A stretch of 64,000 bases of DNA. It comes from Dimorphilus gyrociliatus. Its lineage: Eukaryota > Annelida > Polychaeta > Dinophilidae. Position numbers and translations under genes: made by a program. Location: positions 744,001-808,000 of the forward strand of contig CAJFCJ010000008.1 in assembly GCA_904063045.1 (NCBI GenBank), written 5' to 3'. The notes beneath the pieces were generated by a model. It saw only the letters and a program-made list of their open reading frames with translations, did no database searches and was not told the DNA's origin. Position 1 is the first letter of the stretch, and each line of letters starts with the position of its first letter. This document shows positions 22,964-35,362 of this stretch, in pieces.

Positions 22964-23775
22964 TATGTACTTTAAAGTAACAATTACTTAGAGTGTTTAA
23001 AGCTCGGTGAAGAAATGAAAAACAGAATATTGAACCGGTTACCGAGTTTATACTAAAACTGGATTGTCAGTGTTTCACATGTTTTTTTACTTTAGTAAAT
23101 CTTATTATTAAATCAACAGTATCTTAACATATTCAATATAACTTTTCAGACACATAAAAATAAAGTTATATGTTAGTTACATTTAGTATCAATAGACTGT
23201 ATAAGAAAATTAACTTAAAGAGATAATACTAGAAATGAATGTGTTTCTTTTTTTTATGTAAGATAGTTTATGAATTTTTCAATTTTTTCTTATTAACTAT
23301 ATATTTATAATCAAAAATACGAAATTTTTAATTAAAATTTAAAATGTTGTGTAATTCCGCAAAATCATTAAACTCTAGCACAATTACATATAGTAAATAG
23401 CCTAACTACAATCCAAATTTAGTAATACCAATAATAATAATGCCGTTAACCGGTTAATTGTTAATATTCCTTCTGATGGATATAAGTATTATTTTCGTGC
23501 TAGATTTCATAATCTGTTGCAATATAGGTAGAAATTCATTGATATTCTTTAACACTAATATTAATGTCTTATCTCCTGAAAAATTAGAGTAGACAAATAT
23601 TTTCGTAAGTTAAATATACTGTGTATTCAAATATTATTAAATATTCATTGTCATAGTTTATATATTTTTGAATTTGAAATAGAATGTCTATTATTTTGAA
23701 AGAATGATATTTGGAATGAGGAACAATTTTTAATCAATAACGATGGAATAGAATGAAATTTTGGATATATCTTAT
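22964..23775. other. AT-rich spacer between divergent genes
   Basis: Upstream of FN3K (-) and of the unknown gene at 23776 (+); no recognisable element beyond AT-rich sequence. Confidence 0.45.
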
Positions 23776-26004
23776 ATGAAAGATATGCCAAAATCTTATA
23801 CTATAAAACAACGTCGTTGTTTCAAAGCTCCTTATTATAGATCTCATTCGAAATCTGTTCAATTTTCTATCAGAGCAGAAAATACGATGGAGGAAAAAGT
23901 TGCTGACTTTAAGAGTACTATTCAATTGTTAGAAATGAAACCTTCGAAATCTATTCTAAAGGTTAAAAATTCCGATAGTAATTTCTCTTGTAGAGATAAT
24001 GCAGACGTTACTTCCTGTGAAGAATCATTAAATCATTTCTATGAACTATTTTCAACAAAGAATAGTCTAAATTCTATTGATAAACTTCAAAGGTCAAACT
24101 CTAAAAACAAGAAAATTAATACCAATATTAATAACTCAGCTAATCAGCTAGTTCAAGAGTATGAGGAATTCTCTTTAGATGATAATTCTAAGGAATTTAC
24201 TCGAGATAATCAACAATTATCAAGTAAAACAGATTCTTTGATATCTACAAAGGACAAAGTAACAGTAAATCAATTTTAAAGACTAAAAATAGTATTAAAA
24301 TATTCAATGAACTGACAGCTAAAAAGACACGACTTGTAGGTCAATGAACTGTATTTAATTCTCTCTCTATCTCTCTCTTCTTTAGTCCTTTCCTTCCTTG
24401 AAAATATATATACATATATATAAAATATTTATTGTTACTTTTTACAAATAAAGAGAATAAATATAAAAAAACTTGAAAATTCAAACAAATCAAAATTTGA
24501 TGTAAATTCTTTAAATTTTTACTCTCAAATATATAAATTATTTTTGGAGGAAGGCAAAAAATTTACATATAATAATAAATTAAAACAAACAATGAAATGT
24601 AAGACTGTACTGTCTGGAAATTTTCACGAAATATTTGGTCATACTAATACAAATAAAATTGATTGTTATTGGAAACATTTAAGTATTAAAAATGAATATA
24701 ATTTGAATTTTAACTATTCAAAATGCGATATTATTAGATTTCATAAACATAAACCATTGAACGACTTACGTAGAATTAAAAAACTCGATATAGATTTAAA
24801 CGATAATTATGATATAACACCTCAATATTTTGAAAATATTTATAAAGAAATAGTTAATAGATTGGACATTCTTCATGAATATACATTACAATTTGTGACA
24901 AATTTAAATTGCTATGGTTACAGATGTTGTATAAATAGTGTTTATACACTTTCAGATAATTTACAATATTTGAAAATGTTTTTTAAAGATGGTACCCAAT
25001 TTTCTTTCATCTTTCAGGGCTATTTAGATTCTTTGATAAAGGAAATTAAACACTTTAAACATCAAATCAATAAATCAAATATAGAATTAAAGAATATAAA
25101 AAAGTCGGCTTTAGATATCTTTAACTGCAATAGTCATTTCATAAATAATGATCATTTACAAGTACAACGTTGTAAAATGATTGACGATAGGAATAGGTGT
25201 ATTAAAGAGATCAAAGAATTAGAATTATGGTCAAGTCTAAGCGAGAGGGCAATTAATCATGTTAATGAATACTATAGGAACATTTTAAAAGCATCTGTCA
25301 ACACTATAAAAACCATTGAAAAACATTTAAGACATACTTTAGAAATGAATAGATCACCGGAGGACATTAATTCAAATATTGAGGTATTTCCTTAAATATT
25401 CTCTTCACTTTCAAATCAAATAGTTAATAATTAATTTAAGGTTCTAAAGTCAATTATATCAACTAATCTAAATCAGTTAAAAATTGAAATAAACAAGTGT
25501 AGATCGGAAAGTTGGCTATACGATTTGAAAGAGTCATTAAAAATTGATCAATCTCCTATTAACGATCCGTCTAGAAAATTGTTTGTCAAATTGAAGAATG
25601 TAGAAGATTCTATTAAAGGAATATTTCAATCAAGACAATATATAAATTTACCTAAATCTTCTATTAAAAATCATATAGTTCATGATAAGAATCGTAATTT
25701 TCCGTTATATAGTAAATCTTATAATTTAAAGTTTACTATTCCCACTAATAAGTTGGCTAATTGTCTTCCAAAGTCTAAATTTGTTCAAGAACGTCAATTT
25801 TATAGATCGAGACTATGTGTTGTTAATCCGTCAAGGAATATTATGCAAATAGAGGAACGGAATGAAAATGAAAAAAGGACAGTTCATCAGTCGAATATCA
25901 ATGAAAAGATTAGAGAGTCCAAGTCCGATAAAAGTATAACTGAGGAAAGACAGTCAGTTTCATCATTGATTACGAAAAGTAATAGTAATACGTCTAGTAG
26001 TTAA
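23776..26004 (+). CDS. Unknown Lys/Asn-rich protein, three exons (provisional model)
   Basis: Provisional exons 23776-24258, 24454-25383 and 25441-26004 give 658 residues. The second junction (AATATTGAG|GTATTT ... TTAATTTAAG|GTTCTA) is well supported because both sides are long open frames in the same phase. The first is uncertain: the donor may be 24259 or 24265 and the acceptor is weak (ACAAATAAAG at 24453). The protein is AT-codon-biased, rich in Lys, Asn and Ser. A central helical part has possible coiled coil (residues about 270-420, e.g. YLDSLIKEIKHFKHQI, IKELELWSSLSERAINHV) and the Ser/Lys-rich tail is probably disordered. No known domain. Could be two genes if the first junction is wrong. 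Confidence 0.5.
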
Positions 26005-26334
26005 CTGATAAAGAACATTTAAAAATAGGCTTACATTATTAAAAAGGGTAAAGATATGTAGGGTTTTTATTAGTATATATTTTTTATCTGTTTATGGCAA
26101 ATACCATAGATGCTAAGAGGCGACATAGTAAACATAAGACGTAGATATGGCGTATATAAATATACTTTTATAAATGAAAATGGTAAACATATCAATATAT
26201 ATTTCATTAAATTAATCTAACAATTTTTCATGTTAGCATTTGAAACAAAACAAGTTAGGACTGACGTAAATTTATTTGTTGCATTGCCAATTGCGACTAA
26301 ATGTTAAGTTATAATATGCTTGTTCTTATAGTTC
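26005..26334. other. Convergent 3' spacer
   Basis: Between the end of the unknown (+) gene and the stop of ACADVL (-); AT-rich UTR-like sequence only. Confidence 0.5.
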
Positions 26335-28959
26335 TTAGAAGCCTAGAGGGTGTGTGGCCTTATGCCCACCTGATTTTATGATATTGTCCGCAATACTTGT
26401 CATCATATTGTAATTGTTGCGGGAGGACGATGATGATGTAGCTTCAAGATTGAGAGCAATTCTTTCCGCAGCCTATAATTGAAAAAAATATATGATTAGT
26501 TAAAAATAGCTTATGGAAAAAACTCCATAAAATGACTTACTTCGTTACAGAAGAAGGTTACCATTTCTGCTTCGTGTTCTGCTGTTTCACTATTTTCTTC
26601 CAGAGACTTTGATGCTCTGGAAAGAGATGATACCATTGCGTACGTGTCGATTGCTGCATTAGCTAATCTAGATAGTACCATTTGTTCTTCGATAATACCT
26701 TCACCATGTTTCATTAGTAGAGTCTCAACAGCAGCTCCAAAATCTTCGATAGCCTTGCCAACTTGTTGGGCTGATGCAGTAAGAGAGACATCGACATAAG
26801 GGATAAGCGAATTTCCACTGGCGCTTAATCCAACCATTCTCCTTGCTCTACGGGCTCCAGCGTCAAAGAGCAAACCAACATTGCTAGTTGGATTTTTGAG
26901 AGCTTTCTGTAATTTTCGAAGGTGAATTCCGCTGTATTGGATTCCAGTAAGGGCTATGAATAAGCGGAGGATGTCGTTTGTACCCTCGAAAATTCTAAAG
27001 ATTCTTAAATCTCTCATTACTTTTTCAATACCAGTTTCTCTCATATATCCCATACCACCAAGTATTTGTAAAGCTTCATCTGCGCAATACCAAGCGCTTT
27101 CGGATGCAAAAATTTTTGAAATAGCAGCCTCGATTTGAAATTCTTGGAAACCTTGATCCATATTTGCCGCAACCATGTAAGCCATAGCCTCTGAGACGTA
27201 TAGAGATACAGCCATTCTTGTCAGCTTCTCTTGAATAACACCAAATCCTGAGATCTCTCTACCAAATTGCTTTCTTTGTGCTGCATGTTCAGTGGCCTTC
27301 TTCAAACAGAATTTCATTGTTCCAGTCAAAGCAGCACCCATTCCAAATCGACCGTTATTCAAAATTTTCATAGCAACCTTGAATCCTTTTCCAACTCCAT
27401 CAAGTACATTTTCAACAGGAATTTTAACATCTTCAAAATAAACTTCAGCAGTATTCGACGCCTTGATACCCATCTTTTTTTCTGGAGGTCCATTTGTTAC
27501 TCCACCGAAAGATCGCTCCACTATGAAAGCAGTGACTTTATCTTTTGTTTTACCAGTTGTTTTGTTTGTTACTGGAGTTTGTGCAAAAACTGTAAAAACT
27601 TCGGCTGTTCCACCGTTGGAAATCCAAATTTTGGAACCATTTAGAACGTAATACTTTTTATCATCAGATAATACGGCTCTTGATCTAATAGAGGAAGCAT
27701 CTGATCCAGCAGATGGTTCAGTTAGACAAAATGCAGCGATCTTTTTTCCACTAGCCAAATCGGGTAGATATTTAGCTTTTTGCTCTGGGGTTCCGAATAA
27801 GGAAATTCCCTTAAACCCAATAGACTGATGAGCACCTAAAGCGATACCTACACCAAGATCGCTAGCTCCACAAATCTCAGTCATACGGGCGTATTGGGTA
27901 TTGGTCAAACCCAAACCTCCGTAATCAGCGGGAACTTGCATACCAAAAGCTCCCAAATCTTTCATCTCATTTAATACATCATCAGGTATTTTTTCTAGTT
28001 CATCGTTTTTCAAAGCATCGTTAACTTCTGTGAAGAATTTTTCACTGGGACCAACCAACATTCTTAAAGTTGACTCCTCATCTTCGTTCATAACCTTCGG
28101 GAATGGAAATACTTGATCGGCTCTAATCTTGCCACGAAACAAGTTCATACCGAAGGACTGAGACGCCTAAGAAAATAGAAACAAACAAATGATCAATGAG
28201 CTAGGTATCACTTTCATTTCCTAAAAAGAATTTCAATCAAATGCTCGTAAATATAATATAATTATTGATTATCAATACTATATTATAGTATAGGAGGGGG
28301 GCATGGTTTATTACCAGGCCATAAATGTTAACTGAACAAACGACAAACCTCATCATGCTGTTGCTGTTGAGGAGAGACTTGAGTCTAGAGAAGAAACATT
28401 ATATTAGGGAGTTGATAATAATATTATTATAATTAAATATACCTTTGGAGACGCAGAGAAACATCTTTGTTGAGTTAAGGGTGCACTGTTGAATAAAAGA
28501 AAAGAGTTAAAGTAGAACAAATGCTAAAATGAACTTTGAACGGAAGTGAACTCAATGCTTTTGGATAATATTCAACATTCTCTCAAAGTCATAACCCACA
28601 TCACGACCTTTAAGCGAACTTTCGACAATAATTTTAAAAATGCATCATTTTATAGATATTAAATGATAAGGTTATAATTTACGTCAATGCTTTAAAACTA
28701 CTAAAAATTAAGTAATTGTCAATCAACTGACTTGTTTTAGGGTATTACAAAAGGAAAAATCTTTTAGTTTGTCTTGAATTTGCGATGTCAAATTCTAGGA
28801 CGCTTTAATAATAGTAGTTTCATTTTAAATCAAACAAAAAATTGATGAATTGAAAAAGGTAAATGAATAGTTTAAAACCTACCAGTTGTTTATACTTTTC
28901 TTAGCAAGATTGCTTTTGATGAATTCGTTGAATAAGCGATTGCGAAGCATTTGTGCCAT
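26335..28959 (-). CDS. ACADVL: Very long-chain acyl-CoA dehydrogenase, mitochondrial
   Basis: Five exons, 28959-28883, 28485-28443, 28384-28349 (36 nt), 28166-26541 and 26472-26335, give 639 residues. It catalyses the first step of mitochondrial beta-oxidation of long-chain acyl-CoA using FAD, on the inner membrane. A basic, amphipathic N-terminus ([17 protein letters not shown]) and QRCFSASPK form a convincing matrix-targeting peptide. Hallmarks: [99 protein letters not shown] (catalytic Glu446), and the C-terminal domain that ACADVL/ACAD9 have beyond short-chain enzymes. It ends THPLGF, as VLCAD ends in NPLGF. ACAD9 is the main alternative; the end favours ACADVL. Divergent from SPRYD7 with only 102 bp between start codons. 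Confidence 0.95.
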
Positions 28960-29061
28960 TTTTTTCTTGTACCTAGGACGTTGTTGATACTCTGAGCTGA
29001 GAACATAAACTGGTTGTAGCTGTTAGTAGCGAAACACTCTCCTGATAACAGGTAAACAAAT
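28960..29061. promoter_or_regulatory. Divergent promoter region ACADVL / SPRYD7
   Basis: Only 102 bp separate the two start codons, so both promoters and 5' UTRs must overlap here or lie within it. No TATA box is obvious. Inferred from spacing. Confidence 0.6.
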
Positions 29062-29884
29062 ATGGCTGCTAGTTTCTGTGGCTGTTTACGATTATTTATG
29101 AGTGGCGGGATAACCACAAATAAATTACCAAATCGTGAACAATCTGGAGTTAAACTAGATCCCTCTCATTCTGGTCAGTATACATTATTTAAAATCATTA
29201 ACTGGCAACAGAGAAATCAGCGTATTGTACTAAATTTTGATCAATTCATTTTTTTCGTTAATATTAGTGATATTATTCTTAACGCCCATAGGTCAAGATG
29301 TCGTTATAGTAAAAAATGGAAGAAGAATATGTGGCAGCGGGGCTGCCCTTTCAAATGCTCCGATCGTGCAGAATAAAGCTTACTTCGAAGTAAAAATCCA
29401 GTCATCAGGTACAGTTGAACCATACGTACAGTTAATGAATGACTATGGCTAATTTATCTAGGTTCTTGGGCGATCGGTTTAGCAACAAGGAAGTGCAATA
29501 TTAATAAATTACCATTAGGAGAAGATGCTGAGAGCTGGGTACTGCGAAATGACGGAGCTATCTTTCATAAAAATGAACAAAGCGCAACTCTTACCGGTGC
29601 AGTGGAGGAAGGCGATATCCTGGTAAAATATTTGATAAATTTTCCAGATAACATAACATTAATGCTTTTATTCATTTTTTTAGGGCTTTACTTTCGATCA
29701 CGTAGACTTTAATATTTACTTAAACGGAAGACCAACAGGTTGCAGTGTGCATGGTATAAGGGGTACAACATTTCCAATATTTTACGTAGACGACGGGGCG
29801 ATAATGGATATTCAATTTGTCAATTTCTTTCATGAACCACCTGAAGGATACGAAAGAATTATGATTGAACAATCTCTTTTATAA
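29062..29884 (+). CDS. SPRYD7: SPRY domain-containing protein 7
   Basis: Exons 29062-29173, 29292-29408, 29462-29622, 29684-29884 give 196 residues, the same length class as vertebrate SPRYD7 (CLLD6). The N-terminus MAASFCGCLRLF matches the Cys-rich start of that family. Diagnostic blocks: GQDVVIVKNGRRICGSGAAL, QNKAYFEVKIQSSGSWAIG, WVLRNDGAIFHKNEQ, EEGDILGFTFDHVDFNIYLN, GIRGTTFPIFYVDDGAIMDI and FFHEPPEGYERI. The SPRY/B30.2 fold covers nearly the whole protein and serves protein-protein binding; cellular role poorly known. Introns are 53-118 nt. Shares an upstream region with ACADVL. Confidence 0.95.
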
Positions 29885-30125
29885 AAGATCTAGAGTACAA
29901 GATATTTTATTATAAACATTTTAGGCGTTGTTTCGTGTTCAATTTAATATTTTTAACCAAATAAGAAATTCCATTGAAAAACTGTCTATTCTTTTAAAAC
30001 AAATTTTATTCTGACAAATTATATTATTACGTGAAACAATAAATTTACAATACGTATACTTTAGTTCTGCAGTAAATATCAAAACTAAACTCTAAAAAGA
30101 CAAGAACAGAAAAATATACTATTTA

Positions 30126-31727
30126 CTAAATAATAGGTAACATGTCACTTATATCGACGCGTTCATCGTCAAATATTGATCGATTATCATCGTCGGTCTT
30201 TAATTCTTGCAGTAGAGTATCACTATCGAAAGATTTACGACGCTCTCTTTGAGATTCTTCCGACGCAATGGCATAATTCTCTTCCATGAGATTCCTTATA
30301 TTATTTACCTCCGAATGGCCTTCTTCAGAATGTTGTACGACTTGGACCAAATCATCGAAAGGTAAAGAGTTTTCTGTTATATCATCATAGGGAGGAGGAG
30401 GAGCAGCAGCAGCAGCAGGGAGTGCACAAGCCATAAAATGAGTTTGTTCCGTATTGTCTGAATTGCTAATTTGACTATCACTATTTCTTCTTTCAAGAAC
30501 ATGAAATTTACGAATACATCCCAGTGAGATTACAAGAATAAGACTACAAACTAAAGATCCAATTACGGCAGTTATAATAACTTTAAGACTGAGTGGCTCT
30601 GTAAATATATTAGTAAATTAATAGATTTCAACAATTATTTATCAATCAATCATTTAGTAAGAGTTACTTACTTTTACATATATTTTGTCCTGACGCATTC
30701 CTGCACTCTCCTCTATGGCGATTATCATTTCCCATACAAAGAGGACTTTTACATATAGTAGACTTTTTATTAGGATTACAATACACTAAAAAAACAATTG
30801 TAAACATATTAATGTTTTGATTGCGCAATAACAAGATAGTAGCGTACATTAATGTACAGTATACTACCTTATGCAAAAAAGATAATAGTAAAATATAAAC
30901 AAATTAAATAGATTTTTAATATAACAGTTTAAGCCTATATACTTGGAATACATTGGCATTTTCAACAGAGTAGTAGTCTAAAAACGTTATGATGCAACAG
31001 TTTTCATTTAAGTTCTTTTGTTTTAGAAAAGCTAATTGAATATTATAGATTATATAAAAAAAAACGATTATGCATATCTAGTTTATCATTGTTTGAGCTT
31101 TGAACTTTTTAAATTAAGCATAGCCGGTTTTATATTTCTTGTTTATTAAACACAAAACTAGAAAGTAAGAATAGTCTTACTTGCTCTATAAGCAATAGAG
31201 ATAATATCTGTATCGTCCATCCATTCCACTTTTAGTCTTGATACGTTAGGTAGGATTTGAAAAATGTTTCCAGTAAACAATTTAGTGAACTGATTAGTTT
31301 TAATTGTTACTGGATTTAATAAAATATTTCGGTGAACCAAACTGAAAAATTGTTTGCATTACACTAAAGTGAATAAGATTAATAATCCGTAATAATTACT
31401 GAAATTTTATGTAGCAGCGTTTATCACATTTTACGTCTAAGCAACGATTAGGACCTCCCTTTACTGTAATATTTGTCCAGGAGAAGGGACAAATCAATGG
31501 TGGTTGATCTAGGAATAATTTTATTACTTAGGTGATTAAGGATTTTGAAGTATTATTAAAAGTAGCTTATAATAACTTACTGCATGTTCCATAAAAATCC
31601 GACTTTGATTTATTTGGATAGAAGGAAACACATACAACTGGAAAGATGTTAATTTATTATCCATATTTTTAAAGAGTGTTGAAAACTTACCAAAGAAAAA
31701 AAAGAAAGAATTAAAAGCGCTTATCAT
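30126..31727 (-). CDS. Single-pass membrane protein, Cys-rich ectodomain and PPPPY tail
   Basis: Six exons, 31727-31691, 31637-31581, 31508-31400, 31341-31181, 30785-30672, 30598-30126, give 316 residues. Signal peptide MISAFNSFFFFFVVCVSF. The ectodomain (about 25-120) begins CNQPPLICPFSW and carries CLDVKCDKRCYIKF, then a beta-rich stretch ending VEWMDDTDIISIAYRA, CUB-like in its ending. A Cys-rich segment YCNPNKKSTICKSPLCMGN follows, reminiscent of a degenerate LDLa repeat. A TM helix (VIITAVIGSLVCSLILVISLGC) lies near 160-185. The tail has a Pro/Ala run with PPPPY (PPxY, WW-domain/Nedd4-type ligand) plus acidic-Leu motifs. Architecture resembles LDLRAD/LRP-type receptors, but domain identities are weak, so no symbol is given. 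Confidence 0.7.
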
Positions 31728-31855
31728 TATTTTGAAAAATTTACATAGCAGAATTAATGAATACAATAGAAATATTGCAATTCTTATTGCGATCAAATTT
31801 TTAGATAGCTTGGAAAAAAGAACCGAGCGAAATAGGTAATATTTTCCAGTGATGG

Positions 31856-31869
31856 GCGCCATCTACCGG
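31856..31869 (-). promoter_or_regulatory. CTCF-like motif
   Basis: Minus-strand CCGGTAGATGGCGCCC, 130 bp upstream of the membrane-protein start codon and between it and the forkhead gene stop. Confidence 0.45.
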
Positions 31870-31975
31870 ATAAAATTTTATTTGACCGATTAAGCACAGA
31901 TTTTAATAAAGATTATAGGCAATTGCGCATTAAAAAAAAAAAATATAACTGTATTTATGAATTGTATATAACTCT

Positions 31976-32874
31976 TTAACTTGAATACATGCAATCTCTG
32001 AAAACTCCCAAAGAATTGTCTAAGCAGTAATTGTCTATAGGAGACATAAGCTTATTGTATGAATAAGCCTCCGTGTTTAAGAAAGCCGTTCCTTCATCTG
32101 AAGACCATGAAGCTTTATTCAACTGAGGTATTAGGCAATCAAAGGATTCGATATATGTAGTTTCGGATTGAAGAACAAAAGGAGTTTTGGTGAAAGAAGT
32201 AGGATTTACGAAAGGAGTTATAGGCTCAATTAAAAAAGGCGACTCTCGACTAAGCTAAATATAAAAATAATAGGGAAAATATTTTTTTAAAACTGTAAAC
32301 AAGTTAATGATAAAGAAAAGATACGAACTTCGATCGATTTACGGTCTATCTTGGGTGTTGATGTCTGTCTGCATGATGAAAGACTAGACGATCCGCTCTT
32401 AATATCAAATTTGCCTTGTCGAAAGAATTTTATGAATGATTCATCTATTTTCCATTTGTAACCTCGGCCACCTTTCGCTCTTCCAGCTTTTACGAAGCAA
32501 TCCGAAACGGATAATGTATGACGAACTGAACTCGGCCAATTTCTCTTTGAATTCTCGTAATATGCGTATTCAGCAGCTATCTATAAATAGGAGATTATCT
32601 AATAAATTTTTACAGAGTACTTCGAACTGAGTACCTTATCTACTATTTCTCTTAAGGACATTTCGCCTTTTTCGCTATTAAGGAGAATCTTAGCCACAAT
32701 CTCTCTATAACTTATATTCGGACGTACATTTCTATCTGAAAAATTATGAATTTTAGAAGAATATTCACTTCTAGCCTTACCTTCTACAGTATAGTTCATA
32801 TCATTCTCTTTCCCTTCATTTCCAATGGCTTTCGGGGAAGAGTATCCGCTATCATTTGAAGTAGGATTAGCCAT
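31976..32874 (-). CDS. Forkhead transcription factor, FoxQ2-like (divergent)
   Basis: Exons 32874-32635, 32580-32329, 32254-31976 give 256 residues. The forkhead domain spans about 50-130: RPNISYREIVAKIL (helix 1), SLREIVDKIAAEYAYYE, recognition helix NWPSSVRHTLSVSDCFVKA (94-112), then GRAKGGRGYKWKID and FIKFFRQGKF. The CFVKAGR...G-x-G-x-x-W-x-I and F..G.F pattern is the FoxQ2 signature as I remember it. Departures from consensus are NISY for PYSY, Thr102 for the near-invariant Asn of RHNLS, and Lys for the Tyr/Phe before Trp. A possible eh1-like FLIEPIT lies at 171-177. An intron splits the forkhead domain at residue 80. Nuclear DNA-binding regulator; subfamily is tentative. Confidence 0.82.
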
Positions 32875-33257
32875 AATTCAGTATCGAAAAAAAAATTTAT
32901 CTTTGGGAAATGTGTATATCTTTCAAAGATTTCTGATCACATGTAATGGTACTTGTAGATACTGATGAGCATTAATCAGTGCTTTTATAGGAATTAATAT
33001 GGCTGGCATTGTAAAAATCGGTGAAAAATATTTAGAAAGGTAGCGAAAGGAGCGCGAGTGCATTGAATTCGGGGATCGGTATCCTTGATGTTTTTTCTTT
33101 GAAAGTTCATGCAACATGATCTTAAGAATACAATAAATTCGTTTAATTTCTGAGAAAGTTGAAAAGTAAAACAATACAAAATAAGTTTATAAAGATGTAG
33201 TTCATCAAAACAAATATAAAGAATAAAGTGTTTTCTGTCTCTATTTTTTGGCAATAC

Positions 33258-33270
33258 GCCATCTGATGGG
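33258..33270 (-). promoter_or_regulatory. CTCF-like motif
   Basis: Minus-strand CCATCAGATGGCG, upstream of the forkhead gene; partial match to the CTCF core. Confidence 0.3.
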
Positions 33271-35314
33271 ACTTTATACATCTCATCAGATGAGATATTA
33301 ATTTTCCCAATTCATAAATAAAGAACTTAGCATGAGACACTATTAATATATTATATCAGTAGAAATGAATTACTTATCATTTATTACATATCTACTAATG
33401 ATAATACCATATCATTTGAATGTTTTGAAATTATGCTTTGGGCTTTGACCTGATCAAATGACTTTTGAAATTGAGCTCAAAAATTGAAAAAAGGACAACT
33501 ACGCCTTTTAATTCAAATATATTTTTTCACCATTAACTCAATGAATATTGTTTTATATAATTAATTTATATATAATACATATTTTCATTAAAAAACAGTT
33601 AATTAAATAAATTATACAATGTTGAAAACTAGAATACTGCTTTAAAAGAAAAGTTATTGAATGTAGAATTAACAACAATTCAAAACAAGTATAACCTAAA
33701 TATTGTTTATTGCGTATTAGATTGATAGTTATTAAATTTAATATATGCATAAATTAATATTTGAATAATACATTATTGTTTTTTTATTATTCTAAAGTAT
33801 TGATATACATATATGAATTTATCTATTTTTGTTTCCTTTTCGCCTGAGGTATCTTTTTTATTAAATCAACAATTTTTAAATAATTTTTCTTATCATTTCT
33901 TCTTCCTCTTCTTCTTCTTCTTCTTTCATATTCGTTACTCTTTTTCATCTTAGATAATAAATTTGCAATATATTTAATAAATCAGAATCTTTTAGGTCTA
34001 TTATAAATGCGAAATAACAAGTGTCCCAAATTCGATTAGTTGAGACTTAAAAAAGTTTAAGTGCTAACTCCATTGAATTAGATTAGATTTTTTTTTGTTC
34101 TACTTTCAAACCTAAAATAAGAATGACTAAAGTAGTTTCACAATTCAATGTAGGTCAAATTGTTAATTCTTGCTCACTTTTTAACTTTTAGTAGAGGACG
34201 ATATTTTTTTATATTGTTCCACATGGATATAAAGTTAAAATACGCCTTTGTCTTTTAAAAGGCCTAAAGGAAGAACCTATCATTTTTAATACAAAGTTTT
34301 ATATATACAGTTTATACTTGGATACATTTTTTATGTTTAAAAAAAATCTAACAAGATAAAAAATAAAGAAATCAACTCTTCTTTTTTTTTTTTTCATTTT
34401 TTTGACGAGGAAATAGTTGACCAGCAAACGAGACGGTGAGAGTGACAGCAGGAGTTTTTTTTTTTGCTTTGTTTTTTTTTGAGAGAGGAAGACAAAATAT
34501 CACAGCTACGAACCGTTCAACTCTGGACTAGATTATTCAATAATAATATAAAAAAAAAACAAAATTAATATTAAAACAGTAAGATATTAAAGTTTATACA
34601 TTAACTTCCGCTTTCTAGCATTACTAGCATAGGAATTATTATCCAATTATCAAAGCAAAAAGTTTTTAATGTCTAGGTGGAAAATGTTTAATTATCCTAT
34701 ATAAATGTACCATTTCTCAAGTATATTGCTATTCTTCAAAGAGTACATTATTCCCTTGTACTGATAACTACTCAGTAACTCTCTGACAACCTACTCCTTC
34801 AAACTTTATATCATAAAATAATTTACAATTGGTGTTTTAAAGCTTATAAATGTACGGAAATACAGTGGTAGTTTTGTCCTTTTTAACAAATGTAATTAAA
34901 AATTTAACTTTCAAGTTACCTATAATGATTTTATGTGTAAGGGACTCTGTTTTATTTGTTTATGCGATACTCGCTAACGCTCTTTCTTCTTCCTACTTGT
35001 TTTTTTTTTTGCCTCTGCCCATTTGTCCACGCCCTTCCTCTGTCTCTATCTCTTTAAGATATTTCTATGCGTATATTTATAATTGCAATAGCTTTTCAAG
35101 TGCATTTCTTTACAATACCATTTCTTGTCTTTCGTTTAATTAAAATGAAGATAAAAATCTAAGTATAACGTTTCATAGATTATAAATTGGGATTATTTAG
35201 TTTCTATACATTAATCTTATGTAATGTGACATTCAAAAGACAAATATTTTTAATTATATAAGAGAAAGAAAGATGAGAATTACTTAAAATAAGAAAAACA
35301 AAAAGCGCCTATGT

Positions 35315-35362
35315 ATTGCATGCATCTTTGTATTGCATGCTTGCATGCATGCATGCATGTAT
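35315..35362. repeat. (GCAT)n repeat
   Basis: Imperfect then perfect TGCATGCATGCATG units, self-complementary and therefore able to fold. Confidence 0.9.

Noticed and set aside
26956-27651. Plus-strand open frames inside the ACADVL region
   Set aside because: They are antisense shadows of the large ACADVL coding exon, which is unambiguous on the minus strand.
28349-28377. 29-nt version of the ACADVL microexon (acceptor GACTCAAG)
   Set aside because: It shifts the frame and gives an early stop; the 36-nt version keeps the frame on both sides.
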